NCBI GenBank assembly: GCA_030063045.1
Contig: JAQSEB010000132.1
Span: forward strand, 1 to 64,000
DNA length: 64,000 bases
Origin: Pratylenchus scribneri
Taxonomy: Eukaryota; Nematoda; Chromadorea; Rhabditida; Pratylenchidae
Direction of reading: 5' to 3'
Below the pieces are notes generated by a model. That model was not told where the DNA came from and ran no database searches. It worked only from the letters and a program-made list of their open reading frames with translations. Numbering within the stretch: position 1 is the stretch's first letter; every line of letters begins with the position of its first letter. Of the stretch, positions 47,499-59,400 are shown in pieces. The position numbers and the translations under genes are program-made.

Positions 47499-47762
47499 TT
47501 TCAAAAAGTAAAATTTGAGAATAATCAGTATGAAGGAAAGAAGGCCGAATTGTTATGGAACATCTATAAGTACATAGCAGGATTAAATGAAAAAAATGAT
47601 AAGGAACAAAGAAAGTGGGAATTTTTGTTTTTCACTCCCAATTCCCAAAACGAGAAATTTCAAATTATTAACGAGCGTTGGGATGCCGCGAAGCGGCATC
47701 CCAACGCTCGTATATCTTTTTATTTAAAAATAATTTATGATAATTTGAAAAAATTTCAATAA
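47499..47762 (+). CDS. 87-codon open frame without a start, partial gene or exon
   Basis: The frame is open from after a TAA at 47496 to TAA at 47763-47765, with no ATG anywhere in it. It reads KKAELLWNIYKYIAGLNEKN and then a Trp/Lys-rich stretch (KEQRKWEFLFFTPNSQNEKF). The style resembles the Trp-rich middle of the 305-aa protein 250 bp upstream, so it may be a decayed or partial paralogue, but I could not align them convincingly. A CAG at 47526-47528 could be a splice acceptor. A perfect hairpin lies within the frame and is translated without a stop. Confidence 0.35.
   Translation, partial: FQKVKFENNQYEGKKAELLWNIYKYIAGLNEKNDKEQRKWEFLFFTPNSQNEKFQIINERWDAAKRHPNARISFYLKIIYDNLKKFQ
47671..47711. 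repeat. Perfect 41-nt hairpin with GAA loop
   Basis: ACGAGCGTTGGGATGCCGC pairs with its exact complement across a 3-nt GAA loop, giving 19 perfect base pairs. The apex GCGAAGC is the sequence known for an exceptionally stable DNA mini-hairpin. It is far richer in G+C than anything near it and sits in frame within an open reading frame (NERWDAAKRHPNARI). Confidence 0.95.
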
Positions 47763-49404
47763 TTGAAAAAAATTTTAGAAAAATTTAATATTATTTTTGT
47801 TAAAATATCGAAGGAAATGGAAAATTTTGAATCGAAGAGAAATTGTTTATTCTGAAAATATATGTTATATAGGTTCTGATATATCGAATAAAAAACAATA
47901 TTTTATTTGATAGACATAAAAATTTTCATCTAATTTTAGTTCCCTGTTTAAAGAAGGGATGAAATAACTTTCACAATTCACTTGTCTGAAAATGCTGAAG
48001 GAAATTGATAATATAAAAAGTAATTTGTATAATTATTATATAAATAAATGATATCTTTCAAATTGCTTAATTACCAATATATCAGTAATTAAGATTATTT
48101 GATTTATTTTCCAAAAAAAAATATTATAAATTGAAAAATAAAAATTATTTAAAAGTTTTAAAATTAAAATATCTATAAAATTATTATTAAACATAATAAA
48201 AATAAAAAATTTTAATGATTCTATAATTTAATCATTGAAATTGTTTAAAAATTATTATATAAATTACTAATATATTAGAAAATCTAATAATAATTTATAA
48301 ATCTTTTAAATTTTTCTATTTTGACTCAACCAACCCAAGACACAGAAGGGTGGGCCAAGAATGGGAAAAGATAAGGAAAAAGCGAAGGAGTGAAAAAATA
48401 TCAACTCAAAAATAATTGTAAATAAAAGGCAAAAACTATTATAAAATTTGAAAGTATTTATTACTTGTGAAATAATAATTATATAAATATTATTGCAAAG
48501 ATAAAAAAAATAAATAATATATAAAATTTTAGTACAACATTTTGAAAAAATCTAATCCGATTGACAATTTTTATTATATTTAAATTTTAAAAATATCTAT
48601 TTTTAAGAATGTTTTTTTGCCTATTGCAGAAAACCTGCCTTCTTTATAATAAAAAGATGCCCAAAATTGTCGATAAAAATGGAATTTTCAAAGAGGCGGG
48701 CATGGAATAATATATATTATTTTATTCAAAGGAATAACATTTAGTTTATAAAATTAAAAAACATCGAAAAACATCTCAACGAAAAAATGTACTATTAATT
48801 AATATAGTCATTAAATTTGAAAAAAGAGTTATAAAATAGAGCAAAATAAATATATGAAAAAGGTAGAAAGATATAATTTCTGTTGAAAAATAATATTGAG
48901 AAATTTCTTTAAGAAATTATCAACGACTTTATTTGTTCCTTATTATCTATTCATGAATCAATTAAATGGGGTGAAATAAAAACTGTGGGTTTATAAGTCT
49001 TTTTCACATCAAATTCGTCTATTAAAGATTATTTTTGTATTATAATAAAATCTGTAGATACCATTTGCAAAATTATATTACTTTTGTTATTTCCTAAATG
49101 AATAAATAAAAATCTATTTTAATAAAATTGACTAAAAAATTATCTTCCACATTTAAAAAACTCTAAAATTTTATTTTCTAAATAAAAAAATAAAAAGCTT
49201 AAAATAATTTAAAAAGTAAGTATTTATTGTCAAAAATAAATGAATTACATGTAAAAATTAAAAAAAAATTAAAATTTATTTAAAAAAAAATTATATATAA
49301 AAAAATTAAAATGTATAAATTGAAAAAAAAATTTATGATTTTTAAGATATAGAGCAAAATCAAAGGAGACATATATTTATATTAAAAATAAAATTTTTAA
49401 ATAA

Positions 49405-49551
49405 ATAAATAAAATAAAAATATGGTCCCTGTTTTTTTTAATTTCATCAATTATAGGCACCCGATGCCTTAAATGGCTTAGCTCGATGTGTTGGACCTAT
49501 CCGGACAATGATTGCTTTTATGCACCTAAAAATCACAATATAAATTATTAA
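49405..49551 (+). CDS. 48-codon frame resembling a secreted Cys-containing peptide exon
   Basis: The frame is open from after a TAA at 49402 to TAA at 49549. A hydrophobic stretch (IWSLFFLISSIIG) precedes a polar part with three Cys (TRCLKWLSSMCWTYPDNDCF), a layout like a signal peptide and a short mature peptide. There is no in-frame ATG. A second frame starting after an AG at 49456 is also fully open (APDALNGLARCVGPIRTMIA), so at most one reading is real. Confidence 0.2.
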   Translation: MNKIKIWSLFFLISSIIGTRCLKWLSSMCWTYPDNDCFYAPKNHNINY

Positions 49552-50725
49552 AATTAATAAAAATTAAAATTACTTGATTTTTATATAAATTTATTAATTT
49601 AATTATTAAAAATTAAATAATAAAAAATAATTTATTTAAAATTCTTGTCATAATATTATGCTAAAATTTAAAAAAAAAAATATTAAAAAAACAAATAAAA
49701 CAAGAATAAGAAAAGTCAAATAGATAAAAAAATAGATTGCAGAATATTATTTAATTAAAAATTTTTGAGAAAGGACTGAGATATACTATTTTGGAAGAAA
49801 AAATTCCACTCTATAAAATCTAATTTTCCTCATCATAACATTTATGGAAAAATGTGGAAAATCATTATAATAACGAAGTATCATTTATGCATTTACTACG
49901 TGTTGGACGAAAGTATCTGTTTGTTGTTAAATTAAAATTGTTGTATTTGGTCTTATTCCCATAATATTAAACGCTAATAATGATATAAATAAATTTTTTC
50001 GTAAAACTATAGAATAAATAGTAATTTTAATAAACAAAAATTTTAAGAAAAAAAATCAAATTTTTGATAGGAAAACTTTAATTAGTTTGCCTTAAAAATT
50101 TTTATATTTAATCTGGGATAGTCTTTGAAATATACCAAATTATAAAATTATATTAAATAAAAAAAATAATTTAAAAAGAAATTTTTTCTAACAAAAAAAT
50201 TTTCAAAAATTAAATAGAATTTTAAAAGCGAAAACTATAGCAAAAAATGTATATATAATAAAGAAATTAAACTACCAATACTTTAGTAAGGAACATGACC
50301 AGAATTTCATTAATTTTCGAATATGAATCAGCTGGAATATTTTTTGGAAATGTTACAAAAAATATATTTTAGTTGAAGAAATTCAAAACATTTTCGATAA
50401 GTAACTATAGAAAATGAAAATATTTATGAAATAATTAAACAAAGAAATCTATATGAAAATTAAAGAATAACAATTGATTATATCGCCAAAAAGTGGAATA
50501 AAGTCATAATAACGAATTATGTAATAATAGAACATTAAAAAAGAAATAAATTTAATGTTGCAAAAATATAAGAAAATTTTTAAAAAATTATAACAAAATA
50601 TTCGAAATTTTATAATAATCAATAAATTTGTTAAAAAATACTTTATAATTTATGGAAAATTTCTTAAAAATTATTTCATTTCAGACATTTAAATTATCAT
50701 TCATTGGATTTAATTTATTATTAAA

Positions 50726-50856
50726 ATGATTTGTTCACGATGCAAATTAAGTGGCCATACAAGACGAAGCATTACGAAGAAATCGATATTGTCAAATTAT
50801 GCAAAAATCAAAGAACAAATAACATTTATACAATTAGAAAATTAAAATCGAAATGA
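50726..50856 (+). CDS. Island with two overlapping short ATG frames
   Basis: Frame 1 (50726-50845) starts MICSRCKLSGHTRRSITKKS and resembles a zinc knuckle (C-x2-C-x3-G-H) whose last Cys position is Ile. Frame 2 (50740-50856) starts MQIKWPYKTKHYEEIDIVKL. An acceptor-like TTTCATTTCAG lies upstream at about 50676-50686. Both frames look plausible, so the coding strand is likely plus but the frame is undecided. Confidence 0.25.
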
Positions 50857-51105
50857 GAAAGCATTTGATATTATTTCTCAAATTAATGTAGTTGTCCATT
50901 ATACATTATTTTGAAGGGAATTTTAAATATTATATTTATAAAATACACAAAAAAAATTCATTTAGGTGAAAAATCTAAATTTTAAAAAAAAATATTTATG
51001 TGATAATATCATATGATCTTGTAAAAGGAAGATTTCTTGCAATTTTTTTTCAATTAGGTAAATTAAATTAAAAAATTTTACTAATTAAAATATCTTTTTC
51101 ATAGA

Positions 51106-51216
51106 GATGCATTTGGCCAGTATTATATCTCGTTGCCGAGAGACATCATTAAAAAAGTAGAAAAATTTGGAGAAAAATTCCTTTCGACGAGCGAGCTCGA
51201 ATATTTTATAATATGA
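51106..51216 (+). CDS. Candidate last exon, 36 codons
   Basis: A well-formed 3' splice region precedes the frame: a TACTAAT branch-like word at about 51079 and TATCTTTTTCATAG ending at 51104. The frame then reads DAFGQYYISLPRDIIKKVEK and ends at TGA 51214. A donor-like GGTAAAT at 51057-51058 would define a 47-nt intron, matching the intron sizes of the spliced gene. I could not extend a clean frame upstream of that donor, because a TGA comes 14 codons back. No family is recognised. Confidence 0.35.
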   Translation, partial: DAFGQYYISLPRDIIKKVEKFGEKFLSTSELEYFII

Positions 51217-52943
51217 TTTCATGATTAAATCAAATCAAAAATATAAAAAATAATAAGCTTATTTCATTTATAATTATGAAATTTAATAATTAAATTGAAA
51301 CTTAACAAATTATTATAAATTACTTTTTCTGAACAGTGATATTTTTAATTAAATTATTTCTCAGAAAATGCAAGTAATAAAATTACAATTTGGATTAATC
51401 AACAATTTTAAATTATGATTATTGATAATTTAAAAAAATAATATCAAAATAATATTTCTATAAAAATGTAATATTCTAAAATATATAAATATAGATTAAT
51501 TTAGAGAATTTCTTTCATTGGATTTATTATTACAAAGAAAAATCTTGGCTATGAATAAATTCAAAATATTATTAATCAAGGAATAGTGATCAGGAGGATG
51601 TTTAACTGGGTGGTACACATTTGGGAAATTGAACTCCAAAGATGATATTTTACAATTGACTAGAAAGGAAAAAGCAATGAAGCTTATTAGATACATGAAA
51701 AAATTAAAAGTTTAATATTTTTTGGACATTAACACTTATCGAACGACTACAAATACAAGTTGGAAATATAAAAATTTAATGAATAGATATGTGATCGAAT
51801 TTTTAAATTTCATATCATTGAAATAAAATAAAATTATTATATAATATTTTATGAATTTATAAAAGTATATTCATCGGTGTCCGCTACCATATCAGAGGAA
51901 AAACATTTTTAAATTATTTTCTTAAAAAATTATAGATATAATTAAATTAGAAATGAAATATGTAAAATATTATAAACGAAGTTGAAATAAATTCTATCAA
52001 TGCATATAAGTATTATTAATAAATTATAATTTAAAAAATTTTTGTTAATTAAAAAATTTTATAAAATAATAACAGCAAAGTTTTAATACGCGATTTAGGA
52101 AAATTGTAATTTTGAAACAAAGTAGAAATAAAATATATTAAAATAAAAATCGATAAAGGAGAAAATGATCAAATATTAAATTTTAAAAAAGCTATTGTTT
52201 TTAATGATTTTGTTGCATTGCAATTTCTTAAATTTAAATATTCTATTAAGTTATAAAATTTGTTTTCATAATTATCCAATTATAACATTTATTAATTTTT
52301 AAAAATATCTCCATCCATCTAAAAAATCAACACCATTTTTCCATTAAGTAAAAAATCATTCATATCAGTAGTAAGATAAAATATTAAAATCGATTAATTG
52401 TAATTTAAAAATATCTGAATTTTCTATTTCTAGAATTTTTTGAAAAGGAAATGGCAAGATTTTTTGCTATAATATCTCTATATAAGAATCAAAAAAATGC
52501 ATAAATGCGATTTATTTTTAAAAATTAAAAAAAAAAACAGAGAGAAATCAAAATTAAAATTTAAGAATTAAATGAAATAATAAAGTTAAAAAAATTTTTT
52601 TCAAATAATTGACAATTAGCAATATTTTCTTAATCCTTTTCAATAAATGTCATTAATATATAAATATTTTAATTTAAAAAATCAAAAATATTAAAAAAAA
52701 ATAATAAAAAATAATATCTTATATTTAATATAATTTGAAAAGATTCTTTTTATTTCATGACTAAATTATATTGCAACAAATTGTCATTTTTTTGACAAAT
52801 TAATAACATTGAATATAAAAACAGTATTTAAATTTTAAATTCTAATTTATATTAAATATAAATTAAAAAATTCATAATTAAAAATTATTTTTCCAGAAAA
52901 TATAAATATACTGTAATTAACAAGAAGAAAAAAAATTATTTGA

Positions 52944-53078
52944 AACAATGTAATTAATTTAAGTACACTCATTATCATTAATATAAAATTTATTATAATT
53001 ATTGATATTACTGCCGATTCTGAAAAAGCTATTGAAAGCCATCCAGGCTGCTGGACGCATTCCCTTTATTATATATAA
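52944..53078 (+). CDS. 44-codon open frame
   Basis: The frame is open from after a TGA at 52941 to TAA at 53076. The 5' half is A+T-rich and Ile-rich. The 3' half covers the island and reads DITADSEKAIESHPGCWTHS. It has no ATG. It could be an exon or a remnant, and nothing about its function can be said. Confidence 0.2.
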   Translation, partial: NNVINLSTLIIINIKFIIIIDITADSEKAIESHPGCWTHSLYYI

Positions 53079-55374
53079 AAGAAAAAAAATTTTTAAAAAT
53101 AGTAAATTTATTAAAATCATTAAGTTAAAATACAAAATATTTATAATTTAGAAAAAGAAAAATATTAATTTAATCTACATTTGACAAAAAAAATTTAAAG
53201 AGCAATTTAAAAATTTTATAATTAAATAAAAATTATTTTCATTATTAAATAAAAATTTTATTTCCAAAAATGAATATTTTATTATAGGAAAAATAATAAA
53301 TTAAAAAAAAATTGAAATAAAATAATTTAATATAAAAATTATATACTAACATATTTACTAACTTTGAAGCGCAAGCTGAAATGTGCATTAATAAATTAAA
53401 AATTTTTAAGTATTTTTTGGAAAAAAATATTAAAATTACAGGAGAAATATAAAATTCATGAATAGATCGAAAAAATTGACTGCAATTATGTATATACAAT
53501 TAAGATTTTTAAAATAAAATTTTGTTTAAATATTACGATATTGATGAAAGACTCAATAAAGATATTGATAAATTAAAAATAAAATAATTTTAAATAATAT
53601 TCATTTAAAATTTGATTTTATTTTTCGCATGTATTAATATATTTTTATTGTTTAAAGAAAGTATTTTAAATTTCCATTAAATTAAAAAGAAATATTTATT
53701 AAAGATTAAAATATTATAATTCGAAATAAATTATATAAAAACTAAATTAAATAAAGTAAAAAAATAATGTTGTTATTTCTAAATTGAAAAATAATTTTTA
53801 AATTATTTTGTCTCCTTCTAGACATAGCGGAATCTTCGCAAGTTATAATGCGAAACAATTAATTGACGGAAATCGAAATAAATATATGTTTAATTTATCA
53901 ATAAATGTCAAAAAATTATAATTTATTAACAAGCAAAAATTATAAATTTAAATTATTTATTAAAGTTTATAAACACGTCATCCAATGATTGATTTGCAAT
54001 TTTTACTGATTTGATGATGAAAATTTAAAAAATAAATCATTAATTATAAAAAATGAAATAGAAAAAATTAAATAATAAAATTAATCATGTTAATGAACAA
54101 ATATAAAAGTGTATTTTTTAACTCGAAATTTTAAATGGTCAACAATAAATTTACCAATTTAAAAATAATTGACTTAAATAATTAAAAAAGGTTTTAAAAA
54201 TTCTACAATCTACCAATCAATCCTCGCATGTCTGAATTGTGATTTTCGAATAGCAGTGGCGTGAAACAAAATCCAAAAGAAAGGGAATGATTAAAATTAA
54301 TTTAAGATTTAAAGGAAATCATATTAAAAAATTATTAATTTTTTAAAAATGAATATTATAAAGGCATTGTCATGAATATCATCAAATTCAAAACTTATGA
54401 TGCCGATTTTTTAACAATTTTGATGAAAAATTTGTGCAAAACCATTTCTGGCTACATAATTTTAAAAATAAAATATAAAGCACACAAAATAAATTGACTG
54501 TTATATTCAATACTACTTCTAGCAGCATTCCTACCGAGGGATTTAAAATATTTTTTAAAGCAGATTGTCAAAAATAATTTTAACTAAATTTAAACGTCCC
54601 TACCCTAGTGCCAAATCCCAATTTGGAAACCCTCAAAGAAGGGGAAATTAATACTTTAAAAAAATAATATGATAAAAGAAGATTTAGAATTTTTCAATAA
54701 AGATTAAAAAATAATTAAAATTATTATAAAACAATCATTATATGCATATAATATTATTCAAAATGATTTAAATTAAAAAAAAAAAATTAAAAAAAAACTT
54801 TTCAGTGAAAATAAATAAAATTATATTATAAAGTCAAATTACAATATTTAACATTTCATTAAAACCACAATAAATATATGATTTTATTAATATACATACC
54901 AATATATTAAATATATTTTAAATATTAATTTCTTTTATAAAAATTCTATAATAATTATGAAATAAAAATCATTTATATGATAAATAAATATATTCTATAT
55001 CATTTACTAAAAAAATAAAAATTATATTAAAATAATTTCAAAACAATTATTTGCAAATTCGCAGATAATTTATAATTTTTTTATTCAATATATTATAAAA
55101 TTCAGCTAATTGGGAGATATTATGGACAAAATTAATAACTTTCTTAAAGTAATGATAAATTAAATTTGGAAAAAAATAATTTGAATATTTATAATAATTT
55201 GACCAGATATAAAATTATTTTTAAAATATCAATTTATATTTCTGGAATAAATTGAAAAAATTATTGTAAAACAAATTTATTTAATTAATAATGTAAATTC
55301 ATAAATAAATAATGCTAAAAAAAAATAGAAAAAATTACGCATTTAAAAAATTTTGATCAATATATTCAGAAAAA

Positions 55375-55467
55375 ATGCCATTTTCTTCGGTTAATCTCAA
55401 AAAATTTTCGGCAAAAGATCGAGAGAATGATCAAGCCGCTGAATGTATCGCGATGAAATTTATTTAA
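55375..55467 (+). CDS. 30-aa ATG frame, first of a local series
   Basis: It starts MPFSSVNLKKFSAKDRENDQ and ends in TAA. It is hydrophilic, and the ATG lies at the left edge of the island. It could be a short peptide gene or a first exon. No donor site is obvious at its end. Confidence 0.28.
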   Translation: MPFSSVNLKKFSAKDRENDQAAECIAMKFI

Positions 55468-55540
55468 AATTTTAAAATGAAACGAAATGAATTTTATATT
55501 TTAAGGAGTTTGGGATGAACCTTGTAACTAATTGCTTGGA

Positions 55541-55624
55541 ATGGCGTTAAAATGCATCGTTGCGACAAATGGAGCAATTCAAAAGGCAAAAATTTATCGT
55601 GAGAAATTTTTCAAAAAAATTTAA
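55541..55624 (+). CDS. 27-aa ATG frame, second of a local series
   Basis: It starts MALKCIVATNGAIQKAKIYR and ends FFKKI in TAA, with a basic tail. Two other frames are also partly open over this island (from ATGs at 55515 and 55552), which lowers confidence. Confidence 0.22.
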   Translation: MALKCIVATNGAIQKAKIYREKFFKKI

Positions 55625-55804
55625 ATAAAAAAAGGAAATATTTAAAATTAAAATAATAATTTAGACTATTAAAAGAACCATGAGATATTTGAAAAAAATA
55701 TTAAACATAAATAATCACATATAAAATACAAAATTATTTTAACAATGAGATTTTAAAAAATTCTCAAAAAATATTATTAAACCTTTAGAATTTTTCTTAA
55801 TACA

Positions 55805-55879
55805 ATGGAAAATTCACCAAGGAATAAGTCGTCTGTCGATAACGCACTTAAAAAGAAGTGTAAAGAACCATTTGTTTGA
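55805..55879 (+). CDS. 24-aa ATG frame, third of a local series
   Basis: It starts MENSPRNKSSVDNALKKKCK and ends in TGA. A donor-like GTAAAG lies at 55860 within it, so a first-exon reading is possible. The frame is Lys/Ser/Asn-rich with no recognised family. Confidence 0.25.
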   Translation: MENSPRNKSSVDNALKKKCKEPFV

Positions 55880-56153
55880 ATAAATATTGAATTTGATTTT
55901 GTTATTTAAATTCATTTAAACAAAATTATTATGTTATCATTAAAACTATTAAAAAAATTAATTAAAAAATAACAGTTGATTAAAAAAATTTACAACATTT
56001 AATATATTAATATTTATAGCAACAAATATATAAAAAAATTAATTAATAATATTATTAAATAAAAAATTTTATTATAATAATAAACATCATTTAAGTTACC
56101 ATATCAGAGCTTAAGTATTATTTGTTAAATAGAAATTATTCAAAATGTGAATT

Positions 56154-56403
56154 AAGTGAAATGAAGAAACGGAAAGTGATGAGTTCCCTTTCCTTGAAGA
56201 AGAAATAGAAGAGGGTTTTCATCCTAAATTTTAATTAGAAATTTAATTAAATATTATTTAAATCAAAAATTTTATATTATAGATCTTTCATTGGTTACAA
56301 AGAATTATTTCCATTTATAAATTAAATAAATAATAAATATGTTTTTACACTATTTCTAGATGAATGCGGGTTTCAACCTTGAGAAAACAAAAGTAGAATT
56401 AAA
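56154..56403 (+). other. Acidic frame and candidate mini-exon
   Basis: An acidic frame at 56154-56234 reads NEETESDEFPFLEEEIEEGF and ends in TAA. If the GT after GAAGAGG (56214) is used as donor and the TTTCTAG ending at 56359 as acceptor, the frame continues as DECGFQP and stops. The island at 56360-56403 is also open as MNAGFNLEKTKVEL and is followed by a donor-like GTAATA. Both are splice models by eye only. An alternative 15-codon basic frame starts at 56161. Confidence 0.2.
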
Positions 56404-59400
56404 GTAATATTTTTTACATATAAAAATTTTTCAAAAAGAATTTTCGATATTAAAAGATTGCGTCAGTTTCGTATTTTTAAATTTTATCAAAGATAAATTC
56501 AAAATTATAATTGTTTAGGCAATTATAAATTCTGTAAAAATATAGTAAATTTCATGATATTTAAATAACTATATATGACAATCTTTAATTCACTTTTATA
56601 TCAAAAAGTAATGATTTAATTATTTTATATAAAAAAATAATTGAAAAAAGGAAAAAAATTAAAAAATTATTTCCTTGCTTGCATAGAGTTTTAAAATTTA
56701 AAAAGTACGAATATAAATTAAAGTTTCTTGAATAAGCAATGTAATTAAAATAAATAGAATTTTTAATAGAAATGCTAAAATTCTTTAAAATTTTATGAGA
56801 AATTGCTTGAAATTTCTTAACAATGGATTAATAATAACTGCTTAGAAATATATATTTGAAATAATGAAATTTAAGACCAAATAAATAATTTTAATAATCA
56901 TGAAAAATTAAATGCTAAGAATATAGAGTATAAAATGAAAAATATAACAAAACAATTTTTTATAGAAATTTTTTACCTTTTGAACCATTAAAAATAGTGG
57001 CAGTGATGGGCTGGGGCCACCTGCAAGGAATCAAAAATTATTAAATTTATTTTTTATTTCATATCATAATTTTAAAGAATATTATCGAATAAAAAGCAAT
57101 TTTCTATAATAAATATAAAATTATAAATGAAATTTGAAAATGAAATTTGAAAATGAATTTCAAGAATCTTTATAATATATGTTATAAATCAATAATAAAA
57201 AAAGATTAAATTAAAAAAAATGAAAATCCATTGTGAAGTTGGCGATACTCAGTGGAACAAAATAATGGTCAACACTCAACAGCAATAATTAGGAAAAAAT
57301 CATATCCTTAATAATATATTCTAAAAAATGATGTGTAATAATATAAAATTTTTAATAATTGAAGACATTAAAGAAAACATATTAAGAATTAAAAGTACCA
57401 ATATTTTATCTTGTAAACAAATAAAATATATATAATAAAATCGTTTACAAATTAAATAATTTATTTTATTAAAAATTAATATAGCAATTAATTTCATAAG
57501 AATGAAACATCTATATAATTCATAATACTAGTATTTAGGATCAAAAATTAATATGTTCAATTAATTTCATGAAAAATTAATTGTTTAAAGAAACTGTAAT
57601 AAAGTAAAAAATTGCGATGACGGAATTAATGAATCATAAAGGATTTACAGGCATCTATAAATGCTAATTATTAAATATAATTTAAAAACAAACTAAATTT
57701 TATAGATATTAGGGAGGAAAAAAATTAAAAATTTTAAAAACTTCAAGAATAATGAATTGAAATAATAAAATAAAATAGATAAATAAATTAAGCTAGATAT
57801 TTATTATAATTTTCTTGAATTAAATGCTTTAAAATTTTATTAAAAAAATATAAAATATAAAATAATAGAAAATATTTAAAATATCGTAGAAAAGGAAAAT
57901 AAATATATCTAAATTTATGAAATTAACTAAATAGGAATAATGAATCTCCTCAAAAAATTAAAATATGCTAAAAAATTAATTTATAGTAATTCAATTATTA
58001 AAATATTGGATTTTTAAAATCTCTAAGAAATTAATTCATAAAAATTTTTATTAATTATAAAAATATATGAAAATTTATTAAAATCAAAATTAAAATTAAA
58101 ATAATAAATTTTTGGATAATTTTTATTTTTGAACTCTTATAATTTGATGACTAGAAAAAAAATTAAAAAAATTTTTGAAATAAAGTAAAGCAAAATTTTT
58201 AAAATAAAGTATAAATTTTAAAAATAATAGATTTAAAATTATTCAATGCAAAGACAATTATAGCATCTTAATAACATAAAAATAATTATTATGATAAAAT
58301 AAAAGATACAAAAAAAGGAAAAAATAAATTCATCATTTTAGTAATATTTTATTTAATATTAATATCATCCAAATTGAATTTAAAATAATATAAAAAAGAG
58401 CATAATTCCAAATTACACCATTTTGAAAAATTACGCCGAACAAATTCGCACATATATTTCATTTGTGGAATCATATCCACACTTGGCAAAAATAAATCTA
58501 TTTTGTGGCTCATACTTGCTTAAAATATAAAATATATTATATTTAGTAATGACTGGATTTATATTGTTATGGTTAAAAATATGAATCTTTAAAAATTATT
58601 TAAAAAAAAATCTGAAAATAAAATCTATAAATAAAGAAATAAGACTTATTTAAAAAAAAGAATGAGATGAATGTGAAGCATTAAATTTCAAAATATTTAA
58701 TACAATATAAATAATATTAAAATACTTATAAATAAAAAAAAAGTAATTTCAACGAATAACATATAAAATTTACAATCAAAATTAAGTGCCTCCAAGATGG
58801 TTTATATTATAATTGATAAAAAATGAAATTATGCTCTGGTTATATCAATAAAATATATCTATATCTATCTAAATTATTATCAATAAAATAAAATAGAAAA
58901 TATTATATTAAAGATTGAATTATATTGAGGCTTGTTTAATTTTGAATTATAAATAAAAATAAAATCTATTAAAATTTTCGGACTGTGTAGTGGAAATAAA
59001 TATCATCAACATTCCAGGCATATCGGATTCACCTAAGAGTCTCTAATTCTGTTAGTTTAAGTCAACAGAGGTCTACTAAATTTAATTCAATCAAAATTAT
59101 TTTTGAATATTTATAAATCTATATAAATATGGGCAAATTAAATATTTCTCTTATTTGAATTATAGGCAGCAAATGAGGCAATAAATTGAAGAGGAAAAAT
59201 ATAGTTCTTTTAATTCCGGGCCATTTCAACACCCCTACAATTGGGCATTTTTCATGAAATAGATATTTTCATTAATATTTAAAAAATTAAAATAAACAAT
59301 CAATAGATGAAATATATATTATTAATTTTTTTGCTTTTATACTAAGTTTTAAAATTAACTAAATAAAAATGGAATGAATTCCATTCTTCTCCATGCAAAA

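Larger units (their letters stand above)
47766..55374. other. A+T-rich stretch with islands
   Basis: No supported multi-exon gene. Patches not listed separately lie near 47930-48010, 48325-48400, 48610-48720, 48900-49030, 49780-49960, 50280-50350, 51590-51690, 51870-51900, 53800-53870, 54200-54290, 54370-54460 and 54510-54650. The last is C-rich with a CCAAATCCCAATTTGG palindrome. The minus-strand frames 51496-51696 and 53245-53499 are not accepted. Confidence 0.5.
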
